Origin: DATKQY01 sp035532475
GTDB lineage: Bacteria > Actinomycetota > Acidimicrobiia > Acidimicrobiales > Bog-793
Assembly: GCA_035532475.1 (NCBI GenBank)
Contig: DATKQY010000025.1
Location: 1 to 16,253, forward strand
Reading direction: 5' to 3'
Length of the DNA stretch: 16,253 nucleotides
The notes under the pieces are model-generated. The model did no database searches and had not been told where the DNA came from. It saw only the letters and a program-made list of their open reading frames with translations. Made by a program: the position numbers and the translations under genes. Shown here one piece after another: positions 1-5,963 of this stretch (position 1 is the stretch's first letter; each line of letters starts with the position of its first letter).

Positions 1-75
1 TCCTAGCGTCGTGGGTCGCATCGACCCGCGGTGTCTCGTCAGGGGTATGACGACAGCGAACCAGAGGATGTGACC

Positions 76-320
76 GTGAGCGACCGTGACCTGCTCGCCC
101 AGCGCTTCGAGACCCACCGGGAGCACCTCCGGGCGGTGGCGCTGCGGATGCTCGGGTCGAGCCACGAGGCCGACGACGCCGTGCAAGAGGCGTGGCTGCG
201 GCTCAGCCGCGCCGACGCCGACGCCGTGGACAACCTCGGCGGCTGGCTGACCACCGTGGTGGCCCGGGTCTGCCTCGACGCGCTGCGCCTCCGGGCCACC
301 AAACGCGAGGTCCCGCCCGA
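76..320 (+). pseudogene. Truncated ECF-type RNA polymerase sigma factor, N-terminal half only
   Basis: The reading frame gives a clear sigma-70 region 2. It includes an ALRMLGSSHEADDAVQEAWLR stretch at residues 22-42 and then WLTTVVARVCLDALRLR, the pattern of ECF sigma factors that recruit RNA polymerase to special promoters. The GTG at 76 is the best start because an AGAGGA ribosome-binding site lies eight bases upstream; an in-frame GTG at 31 would add 15 unconvincing residues. Homology stops near 320, just after region 2, where the DNA changes into a transposase tail. Region 4, which binds the -35 element, is missing, and the frame runs on as arginine-rich nonsense to a stop at 447. It was probably broken by insertion of a mobile element and later deletion. 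I see no 3' half elsewhere in the window. The product is most likely nonfunctional. The ECF subfamily (SigJ/ECF41-like) is a guess. Confidence 0.75.
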
Positions 321-425
321 GAGGACGAGCGGCGCAAGGCTGCCGGCAAAGCTCCACGGACGAGGCGCCGTCGGCGGCGGGCCATCGCGGACCTCGTCGG
401 GGCGACGGCGCACGCACCGCCGTAG
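321..425 (+). pseudogene. Remnant of an IS transposase C-terminus
   Basis: In the frame ending with the TAG at 423-425 the protein reads EDERRKAAGK, then a run of arginines, then AIADLVGATAHAPP. This matches the C-terminus of the intact transposase at 1987-3492, which has a run of arginines followed by TLADLAGANAPP. The DNA around both stops is also alike (CCGCCGTAGTCGCG in both). Only about 35 codons remain. It is a diverged relative rather than a recent copy, because the flanking 3' sequence differs. It sits exactly where the sigma factor homology ends, so it marks the scar of the insertion that broke that gene. No start codon or upstream transposase sequence remains. Confidence 0.72.
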
Positions 426-544
426 TCGCGACCGGACTCGAAGGTGACGTCGGCACCGGCCAGCCCCTCGCGCCCATCCACAGCAAGCGAGCGCTCTACC
501 GGGCGACCGGCGTCACCGAGCAGCCCGACGAGCGACTGATACAG
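426..544 (+). other. Unassigned stretch between IS remnant and IS right end; coding-like fragment
   Basis: This stretch does not match the corresponding 3' part of the intact element (3493-3601). One plus-strand frame stays open and looks protein-like, with GDVGTGQPLAPIHSKRALYR followed by ATGVTEQPDERL, and runs on into the IS end before a stop near 577. It may be a fragment of a host or transposon gene, or noncoding DNA that is open by chance because of high GC. I do not recognise it. Confidence 0.35.
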
Positions 545-584
545 CCAAACGTGAAGATGGGGGAGGTCCAAACGTGAGGACCTC
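545..584 (+). repeat. Right end of a degenerate IS copy (40-bp repeat)
   Basis: These 40 bases match 3602-3641 at 38 of 40 positions. Each copy holds the motif CCAAACGTGARGA twice in direct orientation, 23 bases apart (here at 545 and 568). At 3602-3641 this sequence is the right end of the intact element, so here it is best read as the right end of an older relative whose body has been lost, apart from the tail at 321-425. The outer half also forms a perfect 9-bp hairpin: GGGAGGTCC at 561-569 pairs with GGACCTCCC at 578-586. Confidence 0.8.
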
Positions 585-590
585 CCGAGT

Positions 591-607
591 GAGGTCTTCA
601 CGTTCGG
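591..607 (+). repeat. Left terminal inverted repeat
   Basis: GAGGTCTTCACGTTCGG is the reverse complement of 3625-3641 with one mismatch. Unlike the right end, no second copy of the motif is seen 23 bases further inside, so the two ends of the element are not equivalent. Confidence 0.78.
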
Positions 608-621
608 GGCTGAGCTGCCCC
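606..621 (-). terminator. Possible hairpin terminator after the DUF6788-like gene
   Basis: GGGGC at 606-610 pairs with GCCCC at 617-621 around a six-base loop. It lies about 80 bases beyond the minus-strand stop at 699 and just inside the left inverted repeat. It could end transcription of the small gene or block read-through across the element end. The stem is short and there is no U-tract. Confidence 0.25.
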
Positions 622-698
622 TTTGCGGCGTGATCGGCGGCCCACCCGCGGGTTAAGCACCCGCCGTCCGCGCCTTTTCCACAGGATTCGGGCTCAGC

Positions 699-1040
699 TC
701 AACCTCGCCGTGGGGTCCGGGGGTCGGATTCGAGAACCGACAGCGCGAGGGCTTCAAGCTCTCGCACGATGGCGTGCAGGCGCTTGTCGTTGTCGAGCCA
801 CGGCCGATACTCCTCGACCTGGTCGGTGCTGAGGGTCTTGCTGACGGTCTTGGCGGCGATCTTTCTGCTCCACTGGAAGTACGGTCCATGCAGCACCGGT
901 GGGTCGTCGTGGCAGTGGCAGCCGGCGTGGGTGCAACGCTGGAGGCGCTCGGTCAGGCTCCCGGGGAGGACGAAACCGATCCTCGCCAGCTCGCCGACGA
1001 GGCGCGCGTGCTCGGCCGCCTGCTCCGCGCTGATCGACAC
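699..1040 (-). CDS. DUF6788-like small protein carried by the insertion element
   Basis: This encodes a 113-residue protein. Its core reads GSLTERLQRCTHAGCHCH at residues 27-44, then LHGPYFQWSRK at 50-60 and KTVSKTL at 64-70. This is the pattern I know from DUF6788 proteins, which are often found beside transposase genes and have no established function. Cys36, Cys41, Cys43 and His44 could bind a metal ion. A charged helical C-terminal part (residues 72-105) follows. It starts at a GTG with GGAAGG about eight bases upstream. It faces away from the recombinase-like and transposase genes, with a 59-base gap that must hold both promoters. Being inside the inverted repeats, it travels with the element, and I infer an accessory or regulatory role. 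Family recognition is from memory of the motif. Confidence 0.72.
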   Translation of the reverse strand: MSISAEQAAEHARLVGELARIGFVLPGSLTERLQRCTHAGCHCHDDPPVLHGPYFQWSRKIAAKTVSKTLSTDQVEEYRPWLDNDKRLHAIVRELEALALSVLESDPRTPRRG

Positions 1041-1085
1041 GCTTCACCTTCCCACGAGAGATCCACCACTTCGCGGATAGCACCC

Positions 1086-1091
1086 AGTATA
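1086..1091 (-). promoter_or_regulatory. Possible -10 box in the divergent region of the element
   Basis: On the minus strand these bases read TATACT, close to the actinobacterial TANNNT -10 consensus, about 45 bases before the GTG at 1040. The box overlaps the palindrome GTATAC (1087-1092), the only AT-rich spot in the 59-base gap. No convincing -35 is seen at the right distance. The same spot might serve the plus-strand pair, which starts at 1100 without a visible ribosome-binding site. Confidence 0.28.
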
Positions 1092-1099
1092 CCTACGGC

Positions 1100-1990
1100 G
1101 TGCTGCTCGACGAGGTGGCCGAGGTCATCGACGCCTGGCGCCCGCCCGGGATCCCGGCCGAGGTGGCGGGCTTTGCCCGCCGCGCCGTGGCGAGGTCCGA
1201 GCCGCAGCGCCCGGCTCGGGCGAGAGCGCTCTTGTTCGCCGCCAGCCGTCTCGGGGCGTTCTGTGCATCGATCGGCCTCGAGCTCGACGCGGGCGTGTGC
1301 CTGTGCGCGTCGGTGATCGAGCGTTTCGTCATCTCTGCTCGAGTTGGCGAGGCCACGAGGCGCACCCTTCGCACCAACCTCCGCTTCCTCGCCCGTCGCA
1401 TCCTCGCCGACCCGGCGCCGGTGGCCCTTCCCCGAGAGCGCGCCAAGGCCCCCTACCCGCCGGCCGAGATCGCTTCCTACCTCGCCCTCGCGGACGCCCA
1501 GCCGACGACGCTGCGCCAGCACCGGGCGAGCGCGCTGATCTGCCTCGGCGCGGGAGCTGGGCTGATCGGCGCCGAGCTGCGCCACGTGCGCGGGAACGAC
1601 GTCGTCTGCCGTTCGGGCGGGGTGCTCGTCCTGGTCGCTGGGGGCCGGCCCCGCGCCGTGCCGGTGCTCGCCCACTACCACGACCGCCTACTCAGGACTG
1701 CTTCGGTGTTCGGCACCTCCTACCTCGTCTCGGGTGCCAACCCGGACAGCCACAACGTGACGAACCCGCTCATCTCCTGCCTGTCGGGCGGGATCGACCT
1801 CGAGCGCCTCTCGACGGCGCGGCTGCGCTCGACCTACCTCGCCCAGATGGCCGAGCAGATCGGGCTTTCGGCCTTCATGGACGCGGCCGGCATCACCTGC
1901 TCCCAGCGCCTCGGGGATCTCGTCTCGCACCTCGAGCGCCCGAGCGAAAAGGACGCGGTCGCGCTGCTTCGCGCCCGGCGAGCGCCATGA
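1100..1990 (+). CDS. Tyrosine-recombinase-like protein with degenerate active site, partner of the transposase
   Basis: This encodes 296 residues. The layout resembles a tyrosine recombinase: a helical N-terminal half (residues 40-105, ending LRTNLRFLARRI) like a SAM-like DNA-binding domain, a linker, then a C-terminal half. CLGAGAGLIGAELRHV at 148-163 parallels the TGLRxSEL box, and LSTARLRSTYLAQM at 237-250 parallels the HxLRHTFA box. The box I arginine is replaced by Ile/Gly, the box II histidine is not obvious, and no nucleophilic tyrosine follows (the end reads AGITCSQRLGDLV). It therefore probably binds DNA without cutting it. The TGA overlaps the transposase ATG (ATGA at 1987-1990), so translation is likely coupled. 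The GTG start has no clear ribosome-binding site; an in-frame GTG at 1115 is an alternative. The fold assignment is from pattern only. Confidence 0.6.
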   Translation: MLLDEVAEVIDAWRPPGIPAEVAGFARRAVARSEPQRPARARALLFAASRLGAFCASIGLELDAGVCLCASVIERFVISARVGEATRRTLRTNLRFLARRILADPAPVALPRERAKAPYPPAEIASYLALADAQPTTLRQHRASALICLGAGAGLIGAELRHVRGNDVVCRSGGVLVLVAGGRPRAVPVLAHYHDRLLRTASVFGTSYLVSGANPDSHNVTNPLISCLSGGIDLERLSTARLRSTYLAQMAEQIGLSAFMDAAGITCSQRLGDLVSHLERPSEKDAVALLRARRAP

Positions 1991-3492
1991 CCGACCTCGC
2001 GCGCATCGAGGCGGCGCTCGATCGGCCCGAGGTCTCCTCGGCGCTCTGTGCGCTCGAAGCGCGCCTTCCGACCGGCGTGCGGCCGCGCCAGTGCTCGGCC
2101 CGCACGCTCGTCGTCGGCATGCTCACCTGCCTCACAGACGGCCACCAGAGCGCGCACCTGACCGCCGTGCACGCGGCCCTCTTCCGCCTCGACGAGAGGG
2201 ACCAGGTCCGCCTCGGGGTGCTCGCCTCGTGGCGGCGCGGACCGCACGCCCTCACCTACCGCCAGATCGAGTACACCGCCGGCCTGCTCGTCCGCGCGCT
2301 CGGCAAGGACTGCCCCGACGGCGCGCCGTCGAAGGATCTCCAGCAGCTCTGCGACGCCCTCGTCGAGGCGAGCATCCCCGAGCGCTTCAGGGACGCCTCG
2401 TCGAGCTACGCGATCGACTGGACCGACGTCGCGAGCTTCTCCTGTCCCCCGAGCGAGCCGGACGGTCCCTGCGCCGATCCCGAGGCCTCATGGGGGCATC
2501 GAAGGGGCGACGGGCCCGGACAACGCGACGAGCTGTTCTTCGGCTACTACGCCTCGGCGATGACGATGGTCACCGACGAGCACGGACACAGCGTCCCCGA
2601 GCTCGTCCGGCGCGTCCAGGTCTCCTCGTGCCGCCATGACCCCGTGCCCGCGTTCGTCGCCGTCGTCACGAACGCAGCGGCCTCAGGTGTCGTCGTCCAC
2701 GATCTCCTCGCGGACTCCGGCTACGCCTACAAGGTGCCCGAGCACTTCGCCGTGCCGCTGCGCCGCAGCGGGGTCAGCCTCGTCATCGACCTGCACCCGA
2801 ACGACCGGGGCCCGAGAGGGACCTTCGCCGGGGCCATCTGCCACAACGGGAACCTCTACTGCCCCGCCACCTCGAAGGCGCTCTTCGAGCTGGGGCCACT
2901 TTCGCGCGGGGCGAGCCAAGCAGAGGTCGCCGCCCATGATGAGAAGGCCGCCGAGCTCTCGCGCTACAAGCTCGGGCGGATCGCTGCAGACGACGCCGAC
3001 GGCTACCACCGTGTGGCCTGCCCGGCGGTAATGGGAAAGGTTCGCTGCCCCCTCCGCCCGGCCTCGATGGCGCTCTCGCACGAGCGCCCGAGCGTGCTCA
3101 CACCGCCGGAGCATCCGCCCACCTGCTGCACGCAGAAAAGCCTCACCGTCCCGCCGGCCGTCAACGCGAAGACCGCCCAGCGCCACGACTACCCCTCTGG
3201 CGCGCACCGCCGCTCCTACGCGCGTCGAAGCGCCGTCGAGCGTGCCAACTCGAGGTTGAAGGACCCAGCCGGGATCGACATCGACGTCCGCGGCTGGTGC
3301 AAGCTGATGGGCGTCACGCCCCTCGGGCTGTTCCTCGCCTGCGCGTGTGTCGTCGTCAACTTCGGCCTCATCGATGCCTTCGAGGCGCACCAGGCCGAGA
3401 AGGCCCGCCAAAGCGAGCCGCGCGTGGCGCGGCCGCGACGCCGGCGACGCCGCACGCTCGCCGACCTCGCCGGAGCGAACGCGCCGCCGTAG
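1987..3492 (+). CDS. DDE transposase of the insertion element
   Basis: This encodes 501 residues and catalyses transposition by cutting and joining the element ends. The likely catalytic triad is D144 or D147 (AIDWTD), D243 (LLADSGY) and E418 (AVERANSRLK), as in DDE_Tnp_1-type enzymes of the IS4/IS5/IS1182 group. WGHRRGDGPGQRDELFFGYY lies between the first two aspartates. A long insertion between D243 and E418 carries Cys285, Cys292, Cys345, Cys354, Cys380 and Cys381, suggesting a metal-binding subdomain. The C-terminus ends in a basic arginine run (483-489). The frame is open upstream to 1297, but the ATG at 1987 is chosen because it overlaps the stop of the preceding gene and because the upstream part only reads as an alternative frame of that gene. 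No frameshift or internal stop is seen, so it may be active. Confidence 0.88.
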   Translation: MTDLARIEAALDRPEVSSALCALEARLPTGVRPRQCSARTLVVGMLTCLTDGHQSAHLTAVHAALFRLDERDQVRLGVLASWRRGPHALTYRQIEYTAGLLVRALGKDCPDGAPSKDLQQLCDALVEASIPERFRDASSSYAIDWTDVASFSCPPSEPDGPCADPEASWGHRRGDGPGQRDELFFGYYASAMTMVTDEHGHSVPELVRRVQVSSCRHDPVPAFVAVVTNAAASGVVVHDLLADSGYAYKVPEHFAVPLRRSGVSLVIDLHPNDRGPRGTFAGAICHNGNLYCPATSKALFELGPLSRGASQAEVAAHDEKAAELSRYKLGRIAADDADGYHRVACPAVMGKVRCPLRPASMALSHERPSVLTPPEHPPTCCTQKSLTVPPAVNAKTAQRHDYPSGAHRRSYARRSAVERANSRLKDPAGIDIDVRGWCKLMGVTPLGLFLACACVVVNFGLIDAFEAHQAEKARQSEPRVARPRRRRRRTLADLAGANAPP

Positions 3493-3562
3493 TCGCGCCA
3501 CGGCCCCTGCGCATCGTGATCTCCTGGGGTCGCGACGCGCCTCGAGACAGCCAGAGACGCGA

Positions 3563-3588
3563 CGAACGGCCCCCGAGGGGGCCGTTCG
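3563..3588 (+). terminator. Strong hairpin at the 3' end of the element
   Basis: A perfect 12-bp stem pairs CGAACGGCCCCC (3563-3574) with GGGGGCCGTTCG (3577-3588), 70 bases after the transposase stop. There is no U-tract, as is common in GC-rich actinobacteria. It can act in both directions, so it may also end transcripts coming from the tRNA on the minus strand. Confidence 0.65.
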
Positions 3589-3601
3589 CTCAATGTCACA
3601 C

Positions 3602-3641
3602 CCAAACGTGAAGATGTGGGAGGTCCAAACGTGAAGACCTC
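3602..3641 (+). repeat. Right end of the intact insertion element (40-bp repeat with terminal inverted repeat)
   Basis: The outer 17 bases (3625-3641) are the right terminal inverted repeat, matching 591-607 inverted at 16 of 17 positions. The motif CCAAACGTGAAGA occurs at 3602 and again at 3625, 23 bases apart, close to two helical turns, which suggests two transposase or helper-protein binding sites on one face. The same arrangement is kept in the older copy at 545-584. Confidence 0.8.
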
Positions 3642-3645
3642 GCCG

Positions 3646-3720
3646 TCGGGGAGGCGGGATTCGAACCCGCGGCCTCCTGCTCCCAAAGCAGGCGCGCTAA
3701 CCAAGCTGCGCTACTCCCCG
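3646..3720 (-). tRNA. tRNA-Pro (UGG anticodon)
   Basis: Read on the minus strand, all four arms form. The acceptor stem CGGGGAG pairs with CTCCCCG over seven pairs. The D stem is GCGC/GCGC. The anticodon stem CCTGC/GCAGG holds loop TTTGGGA, with anticodon TGG. The T stem GCGGG/CCCGC holds loop TTCGAAT. The discriminator base is A at 3646, and CCA is not encoded. The tRNA reads proline CCN codons, mainly CCA and CCG. It is divergent from tig. Its 3' end lies four bases from the insertion element, so its original downstream terminator has been separated from it; the element end itself can fold into a hairpin on this strand (GAGGTC with GACCTC). Confidence 0.95.
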
Positions 3721-3934
3721 TGGCGGATGCGGCGGGGCACGAGGCCCCGGCGCGCCATCGGCGTACGCCGCTCGCCCCGGGGGGCGATGCGGCTGCCGGG
3801 GTTCCCGTCCGCGGGACCCTCGACGTCACGATGCTAGGGGAGGTGCCAGGGACCTGCATGCGCCGGGGCCCCTGGGACCACCCGAGCCGCCCGTCCGGGG
3901 TCGCCGCGGGTGACCAGTAGACTCCTCGCTTCGT
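3721..3934. other. Intergenic region between tRNA-Pro and tig
   Basis: These 214 bases hold the divergent control region for tRNA-Pro and the tig operon. No frame looks like a real gene. On the minus strand TAGCAT (complement of 3831-3836) fits TANNNT but lies over 100 bases from the tRNA, and no -35 partner is visible. I see no recognisable regulator site. Confidence 0.5.
3918..3923 (+). promoter_or_regulatory. Likely -10 box of the tig operon, leaderless start
   Basis: TAGACT matches the actinobacterial TANNNT -10 consensus and ends 11 bases before the tig ATG at 3935. Transcription would begin only a few bases before, or at, the start codon. This fits the absence of a Shine-Dalgarno sequence and suggests leaderless or nearly leaderless translation. 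No clear -35 is visible. Confidence 0.42.
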
Positions 3935-5308
3935 ATGCGAACCTCCGTCGAACCCCTCGAGGGGAACAAGGTCAAGCTCACCGTCGAGGTCGACGAGGAG
4001 GACGTGCGCCGAGCCGAGGACGAGACCCTCCGCCGGCTGGTGCGCGAGGTTCGCGTCCCCGGCTTCCGGCCGGGGAAGGTGCCCCGCCGACTGCTCGAGG
4101 CACGCCTCGGGCCGAAGGCGATCCGCGACGAGGTGCTGCGCGACGCGCTGCCCCGCTACTACACCGAGGCGGTCGAAGAGGCCGAGCTCGACGTCATCAC
4201 GAACCCGGAGATCGACGTGACGTCCGGCGAGGAGGCCGGTCCGGTCAGCTTCGATGCCGTCGTCGAGGTACGTCCGGAGGTGTCCGTCGCCGGATACGAG
4301 GGCCTCGTCGTCACCGTGCCGGGCCCGGAAGCCACCGACGAGGACATCGCCGCGCAGGTCGACCGGCTCCGGGACCAGTTCGCCACCCTGAACGAGGTGG
4401 ACCGCCCGATTCGCGACGGCGACATCGTCACCCTCGACATGCACGGCACGCGAGACGGCGAGCCCGCCGAGGGGCTGACTGCGGACGACCTGGTGTACCA
4501 GGCGGGATCGGGAGGGATCGTCCAGGGCATCGACGAGCGGCTCTTCGGCGCGAAGGTTGGCGAGATCTTCGAGCTCGTCGCCGACGATGCGCCCGGCGGC
4601 GCTGCCCACCTGAAGGTGCTGGTCAAGCAGGTGCGGGAGAAGATCCTTCCGGAGCCGGACGACGACTTCGCCTCGGACGCCTCCGAATTCGACACCTTCG
4701 AGGAGCTGCGCAGCGACCTCGCCGGTCGGATCTCCGAGGTCAAGCGCCTCCAGGCCAGCTCGGCGCTGCGCGAGCGTGCCGTGGAGGCCCTCGTCGGCCT
4801 CGTCGCCGACGAGGTGCCGGCGAGCCTGGTCGCCACGGAGGCCGAGCGCCTGCTCCACGACTTCGCCCACCGTCTGGCGCGCCAGCAGGTCGGCCTGGAC
4901 GACTACCTGCGAGCCACGGGCCAGGAGCCGGACGCGTTCATGCAGGACATCCAGGCTGAGGCCACGAACCAGGTCAAAGCCGACCTCGCGCTCCGGGCGC
5001 TCGCCAAGGCCGAGGAGATCGAGGTCGACGAGTCAGATCTCGACGACGAGCTCGTGCGCCTCGCCGAGCAGGGCCGGACCACCCCGGCGCAGCTGCGCGC
5101 CGCGCTCGAACGGGACGGGCGTGTCGCTGGGCTACGCTCGCAGCTGAAGAACTCGAAGGCGCTCGCTTGGCTCATCGAGCACGTGGACGTCGTCGACGAG
5201 GAAGGGAACGCGATGGATAGATCGGTGCTTCTCGCCGGCGACGACGCCGAGGCAGACAACACCGAGTCGGTCGCGGCCGGCGCGACTACGCTCGCCGAGG
5301 AAGGTTGA
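3935..5308 (+). CDS. tig: Trigger factor, ribosome-bound chaperone and peptidyl-prolyl isomerase
   Basis: This encodes 457 residues, the usual length for trigger factor, which meets nascent chains at the ribosome exit tunnel. The N-terminal ribosome-binding domain carries the signature GFRPGKVP at residues 43-50. The middle FKBP-like isomerase domain (about 155-240) begins near IRDGDIVTLDMHGT and contains GIVQGIDERLFGAKVGE. The C-terminal part (about 255-430) is helical and rich in charged residues, as expected of the chaperone arms. An acidic, low-complexity tail ends it. The ATG at 3935 gives the standard start, MRTSVEPLEGNKVKLTVEV, and has no ribosome-binding site but a nearby -10 box. The stop is two bases before the clpP ATG, so the two are cotranscribed, matching the known tig-clpP-clpX order. 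Confidence 0.97.
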   Translation: MRTSVEPLEGNKVKLTVEVDEEDVRRAEDETLRRLVREVRVPGFRPGKVPRRLLEARLGPKAIRDEVLRDALPRYYTEAVEEAELDVITNPEIDVTSGEEAGPVSFDAVVEVRPEVSVAGYEGLVVTVPGPEATDEDIAAQVDRLRDQFATLNEVDRPIRDGDIVTLDMHGTRDGEPAEGLTADDLVYQAGSGGIVQGIDERLFGAKVGEIFELVADDAPGGAAHLKVLVKQVREKILPEPDDDFASDASEFDTFEELRSDLAGRISEVKRLQASSALRERAVEALVGLVADEVPASLVATEAERLLHDFAHRLARQQVGLDDYLRATGQEPDAFMQDIQAEATNQVKADLALRALAKAEEIEVDESDLDDELVRLAEQGRTTPAQLRAALERDGRVAGLRSQLKNSKALAWLIEHVDVVDEEGNAMDRSVLLAGDDAEADNTESVAAGATTLAEEG

Positions 5309-5310
5309 GC

Positions 5311-5940
5311 ATGAGCGCCTACGGCTATCTCGTCCCCACCGTCATCGAGCAGTCCAGTCGTGGTGAGCGCGCGTACGACCTCTTCTCCCGGCTGCTGCGA
5401 GAGCGGATCATCTTCATCGGCACGCCGATCGACGACACGATCGCCAACCTCGTGTGCGCCCAGATGCTCTTTCTCGAATCCGAGGACCAGGAGAAGGACA
5501 TCAACCTCTACATCAACTCACCTGGCGGCGACATCACCGCGCTGTTCGCGATCTACGACACGATGAACTTCGTCCAGCCGGACAAGTCGACCTTCTGTTT
5601 CGGCCAGGCCGCGTCGGCAGCCGCGGTGCTGCTCGCCGCGGGCACGAAGGGCAAGCGCTTCGCGCTGCCGCGTGCGCGAGTCCTGCTCCACCAGCCTTAC
5701 GGCGGCGCGGCCGGTCAGGCCACCGACATCGAGCTGCAGGCCCGTGAGATCCTGCGGATGCGCGACATGCTGAACGAGATGCTCGCGCGGGACACCGGCC
5801 AGTCGATCGAGAAGATCCAGCGCGACACCGACAGAGATTTCATCATGAGTGCGGAAGAAGCCCGGGAGTACGGCATCATCGACGAGGTGATCACCAGCCG
5901 TGAGGTCGCCAACGCGGTGGCCGCGGTGGGCGCAGCCTGA
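5311..5940 (+). CDS. clpP: ATP-dependent Clp protease proteolytic subunit
   Basis: This encodes 209 residues and forms the barrel-shaped serine peptidase that degrades proteins fed in by ClpX. The catalytic triad is Ser102 (GQAAS), His127 (LLHQP) and Asp176 (DTDRDF); the spacings of 25 and 49 residues equal those in E. coli ClpP. The oligomer-handle region and YINSPGGDI (67-75) are typical. GQAASAAAVLLAAGT after the serine resembles the ClpP2 type of actinobacteria rather than the AASMGA type. The ATG at 5311 has GGAAGG six bases upstream; a TTG at 5305 is in frame but overlaps the tig stop. Many actinobacteria have two clpP genes side by side here, but only one is present, so any ClpP1 partner must lie elsewhere or be absent. 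Confidence 0.97.
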   Translation: MSAYGYLVPTVIEQSSRGERAYDLFSRLLRERIIFIGTPIDDTIANLVCAQMLFLESEDQEKDINLYINSPGGDITALFAIYDTMNFVQPDKSTFCFGQAASAAAVLLAAGTKGKRFALPRARVLLHQPYGGAAGQATDIELQAREILRMRDMLNEMLARDTGQSIEKIQRDTDRDFIMSAEEAREYGIIDEVITSREVANAVAAVGAA

Positions 5941-5963
5941 GCGACGGCGGCGAGGGAGGGGAC

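Larger units (their letters stand above)
591..3641 (+). mobile_element. Three-gene insertion element with 17-bp inverted repeats, DDE transposase and recombinase-like helper
   Basis: The element is bounded by GAGGTCTTCACGTTCGG at 591-607 and its inverted copy at 3625-3641 (16 of 17 matching), giving 3051 bp. Inside are a DUF6788-like gene on the minus strand (699-1040), and a divergent pair made of a degenerate tyrosine-recombinase-like gene (1100-1990) and a DDE transposase (1987-3492) that overlap by four bases, followed by a hairpin. No frame is broken, so it may still be active. I see no target-site duplication: the six bases on the left are CCGAGT and on the right GCCGTC. The left flank is the right end of an older relative, and the right flank is tRNA-Pro. 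The transposase belongs to the broad IS4/IS5/IS1182-like DDE group; I cannot name the family. Confidence 0.78.

Noticed and set aside
953..1681. 242-residue minus-strand frame
   Set aside because: Antisense to the recombinase-like gene and overlapping the DUF6788-like gene in another frame; no motif.
1297..1986. Upstream extension of the transposase frame
   Set aside because: This part is a Pro/Arg-rich alternative frame of the recombinase-like gene; the ATG at 1987 overlapping that gene's stop is a better start.
585..3647. Target-site duplication flanking the element
   Set aside because: Left flank CCGAGT and right flank GCCGTC do not match; no convincing duplication of any length was found.
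3646..3720. tRNA-Pro as an attB site with a duplicated 3' fragment
   Set aside because: No copy of the tRNA 3' end is found near the left end of the element or elsewhere in the window.
3596..4870. 424-residue minus-strand frame opposite tig and across tRNA-Pro
   Set aside because: It runs through the tRNA and both inverted-repeat sequence and antisense tig; composition is that of a shadow frame.
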